Assembly (NCBI GenBank): GCA_045538425.1
Contig: JAZSRJ010000003.1
Location: 1-5,458 of the forward strand
Direction of reading: 5' to 3'
DNA: 5,458 bases
From: CALVJJ01 sp045538425
GTDB taxonomy: Bacteria; Bacillota; Clostridia; Christensenellales; UBA1242
Shown: positions 1 through 5,458 of the stretch, piece by piece
How the letters are laid out: each line of letters begins with the position of its first letter
Position numbering within the stretch: the stretch's first letter is position 1
The notes under the pieces: model-generated
What the model saw: the letters and a program-made list of their open reading frames with translations, nothing else
What the model was told of the DNA's origin: nothing
Database searches by the model: none
Made by a program: the position numbers and the translations under genes

Positions 1-378
1 CAAATGCGTGCAGAAAGAGAAAGAAGAGAAAAAATCCTTCAAGCAGAAGGGGAAAAGAAAGCATCTGTTCTTGTGGCAGAAGGGGAAAGAGAATCCAAAA
101 TCTTGAGAGCAGAAGCAGACAAGGCCGCTGTTATTTTGAAAGCGGAAGCGGAAAAAGCAAGATTGATTGCAGAAGCTGAAGGTAGAGCTCAAGCTATCAA
201 ATTGATCAATGAATCTAATCCAAATAGCGCTTTTGTTACACTAGAAGGTTTTGAAGCTCTTAAAGAACTTAGTAAAGGGGACGCAACAAAAATTGTTGTT
301 CCAACCGAACTTGCCAATGTAACAGGACTATTATCTAGTATGAAAGAAGTGGTGGACACCAAAACATCTAAAAAATAA
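1..378 (+). CDS. SPFH/Band 7 (stomatin/prohibitin-like) protein, C-terminal part, 5' truncated by window edge
   Basis: This is the tail of an SPFH/Band 7 protein. The family forms oligomeric membrane scaffolds (stomatin, QmcA, HflK/HflC, flotillin) that organise membrane microdomains or regulate membrane proteases. The frame is open from base 1. The codon before the first visible ATG is Gln, giving the QMRAER(E) string typical of the helix that follows the Band 7 domain, so the ATG at 4 is internal. About 180-200 N-terminal residues, including the membrane anchor and Band 7 fold, are presumably upstream. Counting from that Met, residues 11-65 form five exact 11-residue repeats of the type I-L-x-A-E-x-E-K, a hendecad coiled coil. 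The conserved family tail follows (a KIVVPTEL segment near residues 95-103, then GLLSSMKEV). The gene ends in TAA just before a terminator. Family assignment is confident; the exact subfamily and function are not. Confidence 0.88.
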   Translation, partial: QMRAERERREKILQAEGEKKASVLVAEGERESKILRAEADKAAVILKAEAEKARLIAEAEGRAQAIKLINESNPNSAFVTLEGFEALKELSKGDATKIVVPTELANVTGLLSSMKEVVDTKTSKK

Positions 379-385
379 AATAAAA

Positions 386-416
386 AACACTCCTAAATCT
401 TAGGAGTGTTCTTTTT
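386..416. terminator. Bidirectional intrinsic terminator between convergent genes
   Basis: A perfect 10-bp stem (386-395 with 401-410, arms AACACTCCTA/TAGGAGTGTT) encloses a 5-nt loop. On the plus strand it is followed by C and a six-T run (412-417). On the minus strand the stem is followed by a T-rich tract, read from the A-run at 379-387. It therefore can end both the SPFH gene and the DUF1292 gene, whose stop codon touches the T-tract. Confidence 0.9.
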
Positions 417-715
417 TATTCGCCTTGTTGTTCTGCAAGTTTTACATATACTTCAAATAGTGCATCCAAAACTTTGTCATCAATGACTTCAGTCATTGTG
501 AAATCATCTTCAACTTGTTCGATTAGGTATGCTTTTGCTTCATCTTCTTCTAGATCTTCATCAAGTGGACGAAGGATAGCATACACTTGTTCGTTGTATG
601 GAAGAAGTGCAATTTGTTGGAATTCAGATTTGTTGCCTTGTTCGTCGAATAAGACGATATTGTCATTGTTGTCTTTATCAAAAAGCATTTCGATTGGACT
701 TAATTGTTTTGCCAT
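416..715 (-). CDS. DUF1292 family protein (YrzB-like)
   Basis: A 99-residue, strongly acidic, soluble protein with no signal peptide or membrane segment. It matches the DUF1292 pattern. A strand carrying I-V-L-F-D-E-Q-G-N (residues 20-28) leads into E-F-Q (31-33), then a Y-A-I-L-R-P-L-D segment (45-52). An acidic linker rich in D/E comes next, followed by a Y-L-I-E-Q-V-E-D-D stretch (63-71) and a C-terminal helix (about 79-95). The family is widespread in Bacillota and has no established biochemical role. The start is supported by an AAAAGGTAGG ribosome binding site about 8-12 nt upstream. It lies 71 bp downstream of dtd with its own promoter in the gap (748-776), so it can be made independently of the ppa-dtd operon. 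Readthrough from that operon remains possible because no terminator intervenes. Confidence 0.85.
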   Translation of the reverse strand: MAKQLSPIEMLFDKDNNDNIVLFDEQGNKSEFQQIALLPYNEQVYAILRPLDEDLEEDEAKAYLIEQVEDDFTMTEVIDDKVLDALFEVYVKLAEQQGE

Positions 716-747
716 AAGTATTACCTACCTTTTCTTTCTATATTTAG

Positions 748-776
748 AGTATACCAAAATTGAATGGTTATGTAAA
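748..776 (-). promoter_or_regulatory. Sigma-A-type promoter for the DUF1292 gene
   Basis: On the minus strand, TTTACA (771-776) and TATACT (748-753) are separated by exactly 17 bp (754-770), each one mismatch from consensus. Transcription would start near 741, giving a leader of about 25 nt that carries the ribosome binding site. It sits just past the dtd stop codon. Confidence 0.72.
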
Positions 777-786
777 GAAAATCACA

Positions 787-1248
787 TTATTTTGTTGGAG
801 CAGTCATACCATGATCTAGAACGATCGTGAAAGGACCGTCAAGGGTGGTATCAATATGCATATGATGTGCAAATTTTCCAGTTACCACTTTTGCAACTCC
901 AAGATTTTCTAATTCTTTTGCCAGTGCTAGATACAATGTATCTGCCTTTTCTTTGTCTGCATTGTATCCAAAATCTGGTCGTGTACCACTTTTGATATGA
1001 GCACCTAGCGTAAAGTTGCTCACTACCATTGCTTGACCTTTTATGTCCAACAAAGAATAATCCAGTTTGTCAGTATCACCTTTCCACATACGCATATTGG
1101 CAATTTTTTTCGCAATATAACGGACATCTTCCATGGTGTCCTCTCTTAGGACGCCCACCATTAAAAGCAATCCTTGATCAATATGACTCACAACTTGATC
1201 TTCTACTGTTAGAGTAGCATTGTGTACTTTTTGTGCGACAATTCTCAT
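787..1248 (-). CDS. dtd: D-aminoacyl-tRNA deacylase (DTD)
   Basis: A 153-residue cytoplasmic enzyme that hydrolyses D-amino acids (and, in known DTDs, glycine mischarged on tRNA-Ala) from tRNA as a chirality checkpoint in translation. It is full length for the family (about 145-150) and starts with the typical MRIVAQKV. It shows the S-x-F-T-L motif at 77-81 with the catalytic-position Thr80, G88-T-R-P-D-F, and the Gly138-Pro139 pair that reads substrate chirality. Some signature positions differ: SNFTL replaces the usual SQFTL, and T-L-D-G-P-F-T replaces V-N-D-G-P-V-T. The preceding segment, G-K-F-A-H-H-M (124-130), has Ala-His-His where Gly-Ala-Asp is common. The start is set by an AGGTGA ribosome binding site overlapping the ppa stop codon, so it is cotranscribed with and probably translationally coupled to ppa. 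Function is confident; the effect of the substitutions is unknown. Confidence 0.93.
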   Translation of the reverse strand: MRIVAQKVHNATLTVEDQVVSHIDQGLLLMVGVLREDTMEDVRYIAKKIANMRMWKGDTDKLDYSLLDIKGQAMVVSNFTLGAHIKSGTRPDFGYNADKEKADTLYLALAKELENLGVAKVVTGKFAHHMHIDTTLDGPFTIVLDHGMTAPTK

Positions 1249-1252
1249 TGTA

Positions 1253-1259
1253 TCACCTA
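1253..1259 (-). promoter_or_regulatory. dtd ribosome binding site overlapping the ppa stop codon
   Basis: On the minus strand TAG (stop of ppa, 1257-1259) runs directly into AGGTGA (1253-1258), sharing the AG. The ATG of dtd follows at 1248. A ribosome terminating on ppa would sit over this site, which favours coupled translation. Confidence 0.7.
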
Positions 1260-1787
1260 TTTTTCAAAAGTATCTTTGTAGAGTTGTAATGCATCAGCAA
1301 TGGCTTGTCTAGCCTCTTCAGCACCACCAAGTTGACCAATTTTGACAGGTTTGTTTTCTAGTTCTTTGTACACTCTTAAAAAATGCATTAATTCGTCAAA
1401 AATATGTTGTGGCAATTGATTGATATCTTTGTAGGTGTTGTATTGTGGGTCACCATATGGGATAGCAATGAGTTTTGTATCATCCTCACCACGATCAGTC
1501 ATGACAATTATCCCAATTGGATAACAACGTACCAAACTCAATTTTTCAATTGGTTGGCTACAAAGAACAAAGACATCCAATGGGTCATGATCTCCACAAT
1601 AGGTTAGTGGAATGAATCCATAGTTCATTGGGTAGTGTGTAGAAGTGTATAGGACACGGTCCAAAATGATTAGACCTGTTTCCTTATCTAGTTCATATTT
1701 GTTTTTGCTTCCTTGTTCGATTTCGATACAAGCGATAAAATCGTTTGGTTGAATACGTTCAGGATTAATATCTCTCCAAATGTTCAT
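1257..1787 (-). CDS. ppa: Inorganic pyrophosphatase, family I
   Basis: A 176-residue soluble, Mg-dependent enzyme that hydrolyses pyrophosphate to phosphate, pulling biosynthetic reactions such as aminoacyl-tRNA, DNA and RNA synthesis forward. Its length matches bacterial family I enzymes (about 175). Every active-site residue known from the E. coli enzyme can be placed: E22, K30, E32, R44, Y56, D66, D68, D71, D98, D103, K105, Y140 and K141. The signature reads D-H-D-P-L-D-V, with His67 where Gly is most usual. Many Bacillota such as Bacillus subtilis use the unrelated family II enzyme instead, so a family I enzyme gives some taxonomic information. The start is well supported by AGGAGA eight nucleotides upstream. 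It is the first gene of an operon with dtd and is divergent from the large membrane-protein gene. Confidence 0.96.
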   Translation of the reverse strand: MNIWRDINPERIQPNDFIACIEIEQGSKNKYELDKETGLIILDRVLYTSTHYPMNYGFIPLTYCGDHDPLDVFVLCSQPIEKLSLVRCYPIGIIVMTDRGEDDTKLIAIPYGDPQYNTYKDINQLPQHIFDELMHFLRVYKELENKPVKIGQLGGAEEARQAIADALQLYKDTFEK

Positions 1788-1811
1788 ATTATTTTCTCCT
1801 TTTTGTCTTCC

Positions 1812-1902
1812 TATTGTAACACAGAGTCAATCTTAAGCCAAGTAAAATAACCATTCTCCTATTTTTTTGCGACAAAAAATGTATAACAAATGTATTGTAA
1901 CA
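1812..1902. repeat. 10-bp direct repeat TATTGTAACA in the divergent promoter region
   Basis: TATTGTAACA occurs at 1812-1821 and again at 1893-1902. On the minus strand both copies read TGTTACAATA, an extended -10-like sequence. The first copy is the proposed ppa -10. The second lacks a good -35 on its upstream side. It may be a duplicated promoter element, a regulator half-site or chance in AT-rich DNA. Confidence 0.4.
1813..1841 (-). promoter_or_regulatory. Candidate promoter for the ppa-dtd operon
   Basis: On the minus strand, TTGGCT (1836-1841) is followed after 17 bp by TACAAT (1813-1818). The TG one base upstream of the -10 makes it an extended -10 (TGTTACAAT). The predicted start near 1806 gives a short leader of about 19 nt that just contains the AGGAGA ribosome binding site. 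The -35 is imperfect, so confidence is moderate. Confidence 0.5.
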
Positions 1903-1923
1903 GGTGCAAAATATAGAAAAGTA

Positions 1924-1932
1924 TGATATAAT
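1924..1932 (+). promoter_or_regulatory. Extended -10 promoter for the large membrane-protein gene
   Basis: TGATATAAT is a perfect extended -10 (TG-N-TATAAT, with TATAAT at 1927-1932). The -35 position at 17-bp spacing (GTGCAA, 1904-1909) is poor, as is common for extended -10 promoters. Transcription would begin near 1939, leaving a leader of about 58 nt before the ATG. Confidence 0.65.
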
Positions 1933-1976
1933 AAAAGTATCAAATATCCTATTAAAAATTACATATACTTTTGATA
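1933..1976 (+). repeat. Overlapping inverted repeats at the transcription start and leader of the large gene
   Basis: AAAAGTAT (1933-1940) is the reverse complement of ATACTTTT (1965-1972). TATCAAA (1938-1944) is the reverse complement of TTTGATA (1970-1976). CCTAT (1948-1952) can also pair with ATAGG (1974-1978). These pairings exclude each other and are AT-rich. They could be a protein operator straddling the start site or a weak leader hairpin. Confidence 0.35.
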
Positions 1977-1996
1977 GGTCTTAGGAGGGATAAGGT

Positions 1997-4900
1997 ATGG
2001 ATATCTTAAGTATCATACAACTTGTGCTACTCGGCATTATTGGTGTTATATTTTTATTACCAGTATTGTGGGGGTTAGTACGTGGATGGAAGAAAGGCCT
2101 GTTTAGACTAATATGGATGCTTGCCATTGCTGTAGTTCTGTTGTTTGTAAGTTATCATATTACAGATTGGGCATTGCATTTTGATTTGTCTATCTTCCAT
2201 TTTAGTCTTGATGGACACACAACCGTGATGAGTTATGTCAATACACAATTGCAATCCATCGAGCAAGTGCAAGAACTCATGTCCTATGGCGATGCATTTG
2301 AATCACTCATTGTGATGTTGCCATCTTTGATTGGATCAGTGATTTTTGCAACATTATTATATTGGTTGTTAAAATGGTTAACTTGGCCAATTTGGGCAAT
2401 TTTGTCTAAAGTGTTTATTAAAAAATATACCTATAAGACTGTGGATGGCAAACGTGTTAAGACCAAGAAGAAAAAAGGAAAATTGCTTGGTGCAGTGACT
2501 GGGCTTGGTCTTGGATATCTTACTTGCTGTATGACCATGATTCCAATTGTTGGTATTAGTCGTTTTGCTAATGATATTGATCAAAAATATGTTATGGACA
2601 ACGGCAATGGTGTTATTACAGATATGATTGGAAAAGACAATCAACGTTATCTTGGAGTCTATGAGAATAGTATGGCTCGCCAAATCCTAACCTATACAGG
2701 GATTGATGGATTGTCCAACATTTTATTTAAGCAACTAACAACAACAACCCAAGATGGGTATAATATCAGCTTAACAGATGAAGCAGATCAATTGGTTGGG
2801 TTGTATGCAGATATTAGATTGCTTGAAGGATATGATTTTAGTGATCTTACACAAGAACAATTGGACAACATTATTACAGTTGCAAAACGTATGATTAATA
2901 AAGTTTTTGATAGTAATCTACTAAAATTCTCTATTGACGAAATTGTTCCACCATTACTACAAAGTATTGCGGACGATAGTAGTACTATTTTGACAAAACC
3001 TAACTTAGGGAATGATCTATTCAATCAAGCTTTGTCTGATACGTTGCATGCAATTGTAGAGACCAATTCTACAACATTGAAAAATGATATTCTTACTTTG
3101 CTTAGTGTAGTCGAAACAATGAACAATGAAAGAATGTTGTTGCCAATCATCAAAATGGATGAAACCGCTGATTACAAAGATTATTTTGCAGTAATAGGAA
3201 AAGCATCTAGCGAGTTTGGGACAAAGATTAGTGAAAGTTTGCTTTCCTTTACACATAGTGCCAGCGTGATGCCAATCATATTCAATACTCTTGTAGAATA
3301 TGGATGTGAGGCACTCAGTGCTGATTTTGAAAAAAGTAATGTTGATATAACAAAAGTAAAACAAGCACTTGCAGGAATTATTGACAGTTTTGTAATGATT
3401 GCGAATGATACAAGTAAAGATACAGAATACTATGTTGCAAAAACTTCTTTATATCAAGTAGCAGATACTGTAGATATGCTTATGGGTAGTACCATTATTA
3501 CAGATACAACCAAAGACAATATTTTGGTGGCAGTCAAAGATAAAATCCTTACCAATTACAAAGAATCTATTCCTAGTGATTTGGTGTTTGTCGTAGAAGA
3601 TTTTGCTAATGCTGTGATAGCAAAAGATAGTTTAGCTGGCGAACTTAAGATCTTTGCTGATGCTTATTATGCAATTAGTGAAGATTTGGATGGAAAATAC
3701 ACAGCCGAAGCCTTAAAGGCTGTAGAACTCAAAGATCTTGGTCGTTGGTTGGATATCTTGTGTAAAAGTGATATCTATCATACCAGTGTGCTCAGTCTCT
3801 TTGACCATGGTACAGACTATGTATTGTCTCTGATGAATGACGATATGCGTGAAGATTTTGAAGATGCCTTTACAGGTATTACGACCAATCTAACAATGGT
3901 AGAAAGCGTAGCACCTACCTATGCCAACCAAACAATTGGATTGTGGCAATATGAAATGGATAAGTTGCAAGTGTTCTACAACAATGTTTTGGGTATCGTA
4001 GAAGATATGCAAGACAATGACAATCATCTAGAACTTAATTCTGAGACATTCAACACGATTGGTCTTGCTTTTGATAGTGCTTTACAAAACGGATCACTTT
4101 TGATCAAATCTAACAACATTGGTGATCTATTTGGTGCACTTCTTGACCAAGTTGCTTTACCAGAAGATATCTCTTCTATCATGATTGGAGACAAAACAAT
4201 TGTAGAACAATTGAAGGCCAATGCTTATGCGATTGATGGTGTCAATTATGGATGGGCAAACGAACTTACAATCTTAGATTATTTGCTCAACCAAGACTTT
4301 ACCTATTATGATGATACAACGGGTCAATTTACTCTAACTCATATTGGTGCTACACTAGACACCATGAAACAAGGTAAATTGTTTGATCAAATTGTAGATT
4401 CTGTTATGATCGAAATGATTGACAACTTAAAGACAGAGTTTGATGGTACAGATAGTTTTGATGTAACAATGACATCCGTACTTGAAGGTGCAAAAGACAA
4501 TGTAGATGATGTTGTTAGTTATGAAGAAGATTTGACAGCTATTGAGACTATCCTTAATACTGGTCTTAGTGATCTTACCTTAAAGACTGCTGGATCACTT
4601 CTTGATGATTTGGCAAGTACAACTTTACTTGGCAATCAAGTACCAAAACTCACCAATCATTATGTAGAGCAATATGCAACATCTCTTGATGAAAAATATG
4701 AAGATATTGTTTCATCTATCAAAACCAACCTTGCAACACTTGTTGCTGGCGAATATGAGACAGAGATGGGATATATTGCTGATGCTGTTGATTTACTCCA
4801 AAAAGATACACTTACGCAAAATGATATTGATACTTTTGTAGATAGTATTACTGATGCGGAAGGTAATAGCAAGAGTAAAGTACTAACAGACGAAGTGATC

Positions 4901-5365
4901 AAGATGATCATTGATTTGACCTTTGATGAAGTTGTTGCATCTTTGCTTGCAGATTATAACAACGCAGAACTTATTGAGGGGATCAAAGCCAATATTGAAG
5001 ATATGGACAATATTGGACAATTATTGGATGATATTGATACCCTAACTACTGTTGCAAGTGACTTAGATAATGCGCTTAGTGATCTAGATACTTTGTCTAG
5101 CAAAACAGATGTGATCAACGATGCAATTGATAGTTTGTATAATACCAGTCTTGTCGGTAGTGACAATACAAAATTGATTACAGAGATTACACTCAACTCT
5201 ATCGAAACACTCACCAATAATAGTGATAAGACTGCAGAAGAAAAACAAGCCATCTTAGATGAGATTGCTAGTGCAAAGACAGACCTTGAGGGTATTGACG
5301 CAACCAACAACAATGCCAATGTCGAATACAAAAACATCATTACCAACTTGCTTTCAAGTTTGTAA
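1997..5365 (+). CDS. Large membrane protein: CvpA-like N-terminal membrane domain with a ~930-residue ectodomain
   Basis: A 1122-residue protein. The start is firm: AGGAGG lies eight nucleotides upstream of the ATG. Four hydrophobic helices are visible at about residues 5-28, 36-58, 103-126 and 163-187. The R-G-W-K-K-G-L-F-R loop (29-37) and a Lys-rich loop (142-162) put both short loops in the cytoplasm, so the N-terminus and everything after residue ~188 should be outside. The G-x-x-x-G after helix 1 and the G-K-L-L-G-A-V-x-G-x-G at the start of helix 4 (161-171) resemble CvpA/colicin V production family proteins. That assignment is an inference from pattern and topology. The ectodomain has no further membrane segment, no LPXTG or wall-binding motif that I can see, only two cysteines (437 and 589), many Asp/Glu, and a degenerate [IL]-G-x-x-[LF]-D repeat. 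Residues ~994-1100 look like acidic amphipathic helices. The gene has its own promoter and terminator. Function is unknown; a surface scaffold or envelope-spanning role is possible. Confidence 0.85.
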   Translation: MDILSIIQLVLLGIIGVIFLLPVLWGLVRGWKKGLFRLIWMLAIAVVLLFVSYHITDWALHFDLSIFHFSLDGHTTVMSYVNTQLQSIEQVQELMSYGDAFESLIVMLPSLIGSVIFATLLYWLLKWLTWPIWAILSKVFIKKYTYKTVDGKRVKTKKKKGKLLGAVTGLGLGYLTCCMTMIPIVGISRFANDIDQKYVMDNGNGVITDMIGKDNQRYLGVYENSMARQILTYTGIDGLSNILFKQLTTTTQDGYNISLTDEADQLVGLYADIRLLEGYDFSDLTQEQLDNIITVAKRMINKVFDSNLLKFSIDEIVPPLLQSIADDSSTILTKPNLGNDLFNQALSDTLHAIVETNSTTLKNDILTLLSVVETMNNERMLLPIIKMDETADYKDYFAVIGKASSEFGTKISESLLSFTHSASVMPIIFNTLVEYGCEALSADFEKSNVDITKVKQALAGIIDSFVMIANDTSKDTEYYVAKTSLYQVADTVDMLMGSTIITDTTKDNILVAVKDKILTNYKESIPSDLVFVVEDFANAVIAKDSLAGELKIFADAYYAISEDLDGKYTAEALKAVELKDLGRWLDILCKSDIYHTSVLSLFDHGTDYVLSLMNDDMREDFEDAFTGITTNLTMVESVAPTYANQTIGLWQYEMDKLQVFYNNVLGIVEDMQDNDNHLELNSETFNTIGLAFDSALQNGSLLIKSNNIGDLFGALLDQVALPEDISSIMIGDKTIVEQLKANAYAIDGVNYGWANELTILDYLLNQDFTYYDDTTGQFTLTHIGATLDTMKQGKLFDQIVDSVMIEMIDNLKTEFDGTDSFDVTMTSVLEGAKDNVDDVVSYEEDLTAIETILNTGLSDLTLKTAGSLLDDLASTTLLGNQVPKLTNHYVEQYATSLDEKYEDIVSSIKTNLATLVAGEYETEMGYIADAVDLLQKDTLTQNDIDTFVDSITDAEGNSKSKVLTDEVIKMIIDLTFDEVVASLLADYNNAELIEGIKANIEDMDNIGQLLDDIDTLTTVASDLDNALSDLDTLSSKTDVINDAIDSLYNTSLVGSDNTKLITEITLNSIETLTNNSDKTAEEKQAILDEIASAKTDLEGIDATNNNANVEYKNIITNLLSSL

Positions 5366-5379
5366 TTAAGAAAAATCAT

Positions 5380-5421
5380 AAAACACTTTTATTCAAATAT
5401 GGAGAATAAAAGTGTTTTTTT
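5380..5421 (+). terminator. Strong intrinsic terminator after the large gene
   Basis: A perfect 15-bp stem (5380-5394 with 5404-5418) has a 9-nt loop and ends in a T run (5415-5421). It begins 14 nt after the TAA stop and marks the large gene as the end of its transcript. Confidence 0.92.
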
Positions 5422-5422
5422 G

Positions 5423-5450
5423 TTGAGTAAAAATATCGATAAAATATATA
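5423..5450 (+). promoter_or_regulatory. Possible promoter for a gene beyond the window
   Basis: TTGAGT (5423-5428) and TATATA (5445-5450) are 16 bp apart, just past the terminator. Both boxes are imperfect and the DNA is very AT-rich, so this is a weak call. No gene start with a ribosome binding site is visible before the window ends. Confidence 0.22.
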
Positions 5451-5458
5451 AAAAATGG

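Larger units (their letters stand above)
1788..1996. promoter_or_regulatory. Divergent intergenic regulatory region between ppa and the large membrane-protein gene
   Basis: This 209-bp AT-rich gap holds the start signals of both flanking genes: a candidate ppa promoter toward the left, an extended -10 for the large gene toward the right, both ribosome binding sites, a 10-bp direct repeat, an 11-bp-spaced AAATGTAT pair (1877-1884 and 1888-1895), and A/T tracts around 1862-1879. No riboswitch or T-box that I can recognise is present. Confidence 0.7.

Noticed and set aside
4..6. The first ATG as the true start of the SPFH gene
   Set aside because: The frame is open to the left edge, and the codon before is the conserved Gln of the family's QMRAER segment. 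A start here would give a protein without the Band 7 domain.
474..830. A 118-codon plus-strand open frame across the DUF1292 gene and the end of dtd
   Set aside because: It has a Ser-rich composition produced by the Asp/Glu codons on the other strand, crosses two real minus-strand genes and has no family resemblance.
1789..1854. A 21-codon minus-strand reading frame upstream of ppa (hydrophobic start, basic end), preceded by AGGAG, as a possible leader peptide
   Set aside because: The AGGAG is only about two bases from its ATG, too close for normal initiation. The frame also overlaps the proposed ppa promoter, whose predicted transcript would not include it.
1863..1879. TTTTTTG-CGA-CAAAAAA inverted repeat as a terminator
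   Set aside because: The stem is almost entirely A-T with a 3-nt loop, and it lies between divergent genes where no transcript ends. It is more likely an A-tract near the promoters.
4954..5379. A 141-codon open frame on the minus strand opposite the end of the large gene
   Set aside because: It is antisense to a well-supported gene, has a low-complexity Leu/Ser/Val composition that mirrors the Asp-rich codons opposite, lacks a convincing ribosome binding site and runs into the terminator region.
5455..5458. ATG at the right edge as the start of another gene
   Set aside because: There is no ribosome binding site upstream, only an A-rich run, and just one codon is visible.

Overview
The window is AT-rich bacterial chromosome with compact genes, strong AGGAGG-type ribosome binding sites, near-consensus sigma-A-type promoters and hairpin-plus-T-tract terminators. 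This points to a low-GC Gram-positive (Bacillota). A gut Erysipelotrichia-like lineage is my guess from the protein style, with low confidence. I see no insertion sequence, tRNA, rRNA, CRISPR array or sign of recent transfer.

Layout: (1) Positions 1-378, plus strand, hold the C-terminal end of an SPFH/Band 7 membrane-scaffold protein that begins upstream of the window. (2) A bidirectional terminator at 386-416 separates it from a convergent minus-strand block. (3) Read in its own direction, that block is ppa (family I inorganic pyrophosphatase, 1257-1787), dtd (D-aminoacyl-tRNA deacylase, 787-1248) and a DUF1292 protein (416-715). ppa and dtd are 8 nt apart and form an operon. The DUF1292 gene has its own near-consensus promoter but no terminator separates it from dtd. 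(4) A 209-bp divergent intergenic region (1788-1996) carries promoters for ppa (minus) and for the large gene (plus), with direct and inverted repeats. (5) Positions 1997-5365 encode a 1122-residue membrane protein. Its first ~190 residues look like a CvpA-type four-helix membrane domain. The remaining ~930 residues are predicted to lie outside the membrane and are acidic, helical and weakly repetitive. A strong terminator follows at 5380-5421, so the gene appears monocistronic.

ppa and dtd are housekeeping genes linked to translation: pyrophosphate from aminoacyl-tRNA synthesis is hydrolysed by Ppa, and D-aminoacyl-tRNAs are cleared by Dtd. The least explained object is the large CvpA-like protein. 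Its membrane anchor is recognisable, but I recognise no known domain in its very long ectodomain, which carries a degenerate repeat.
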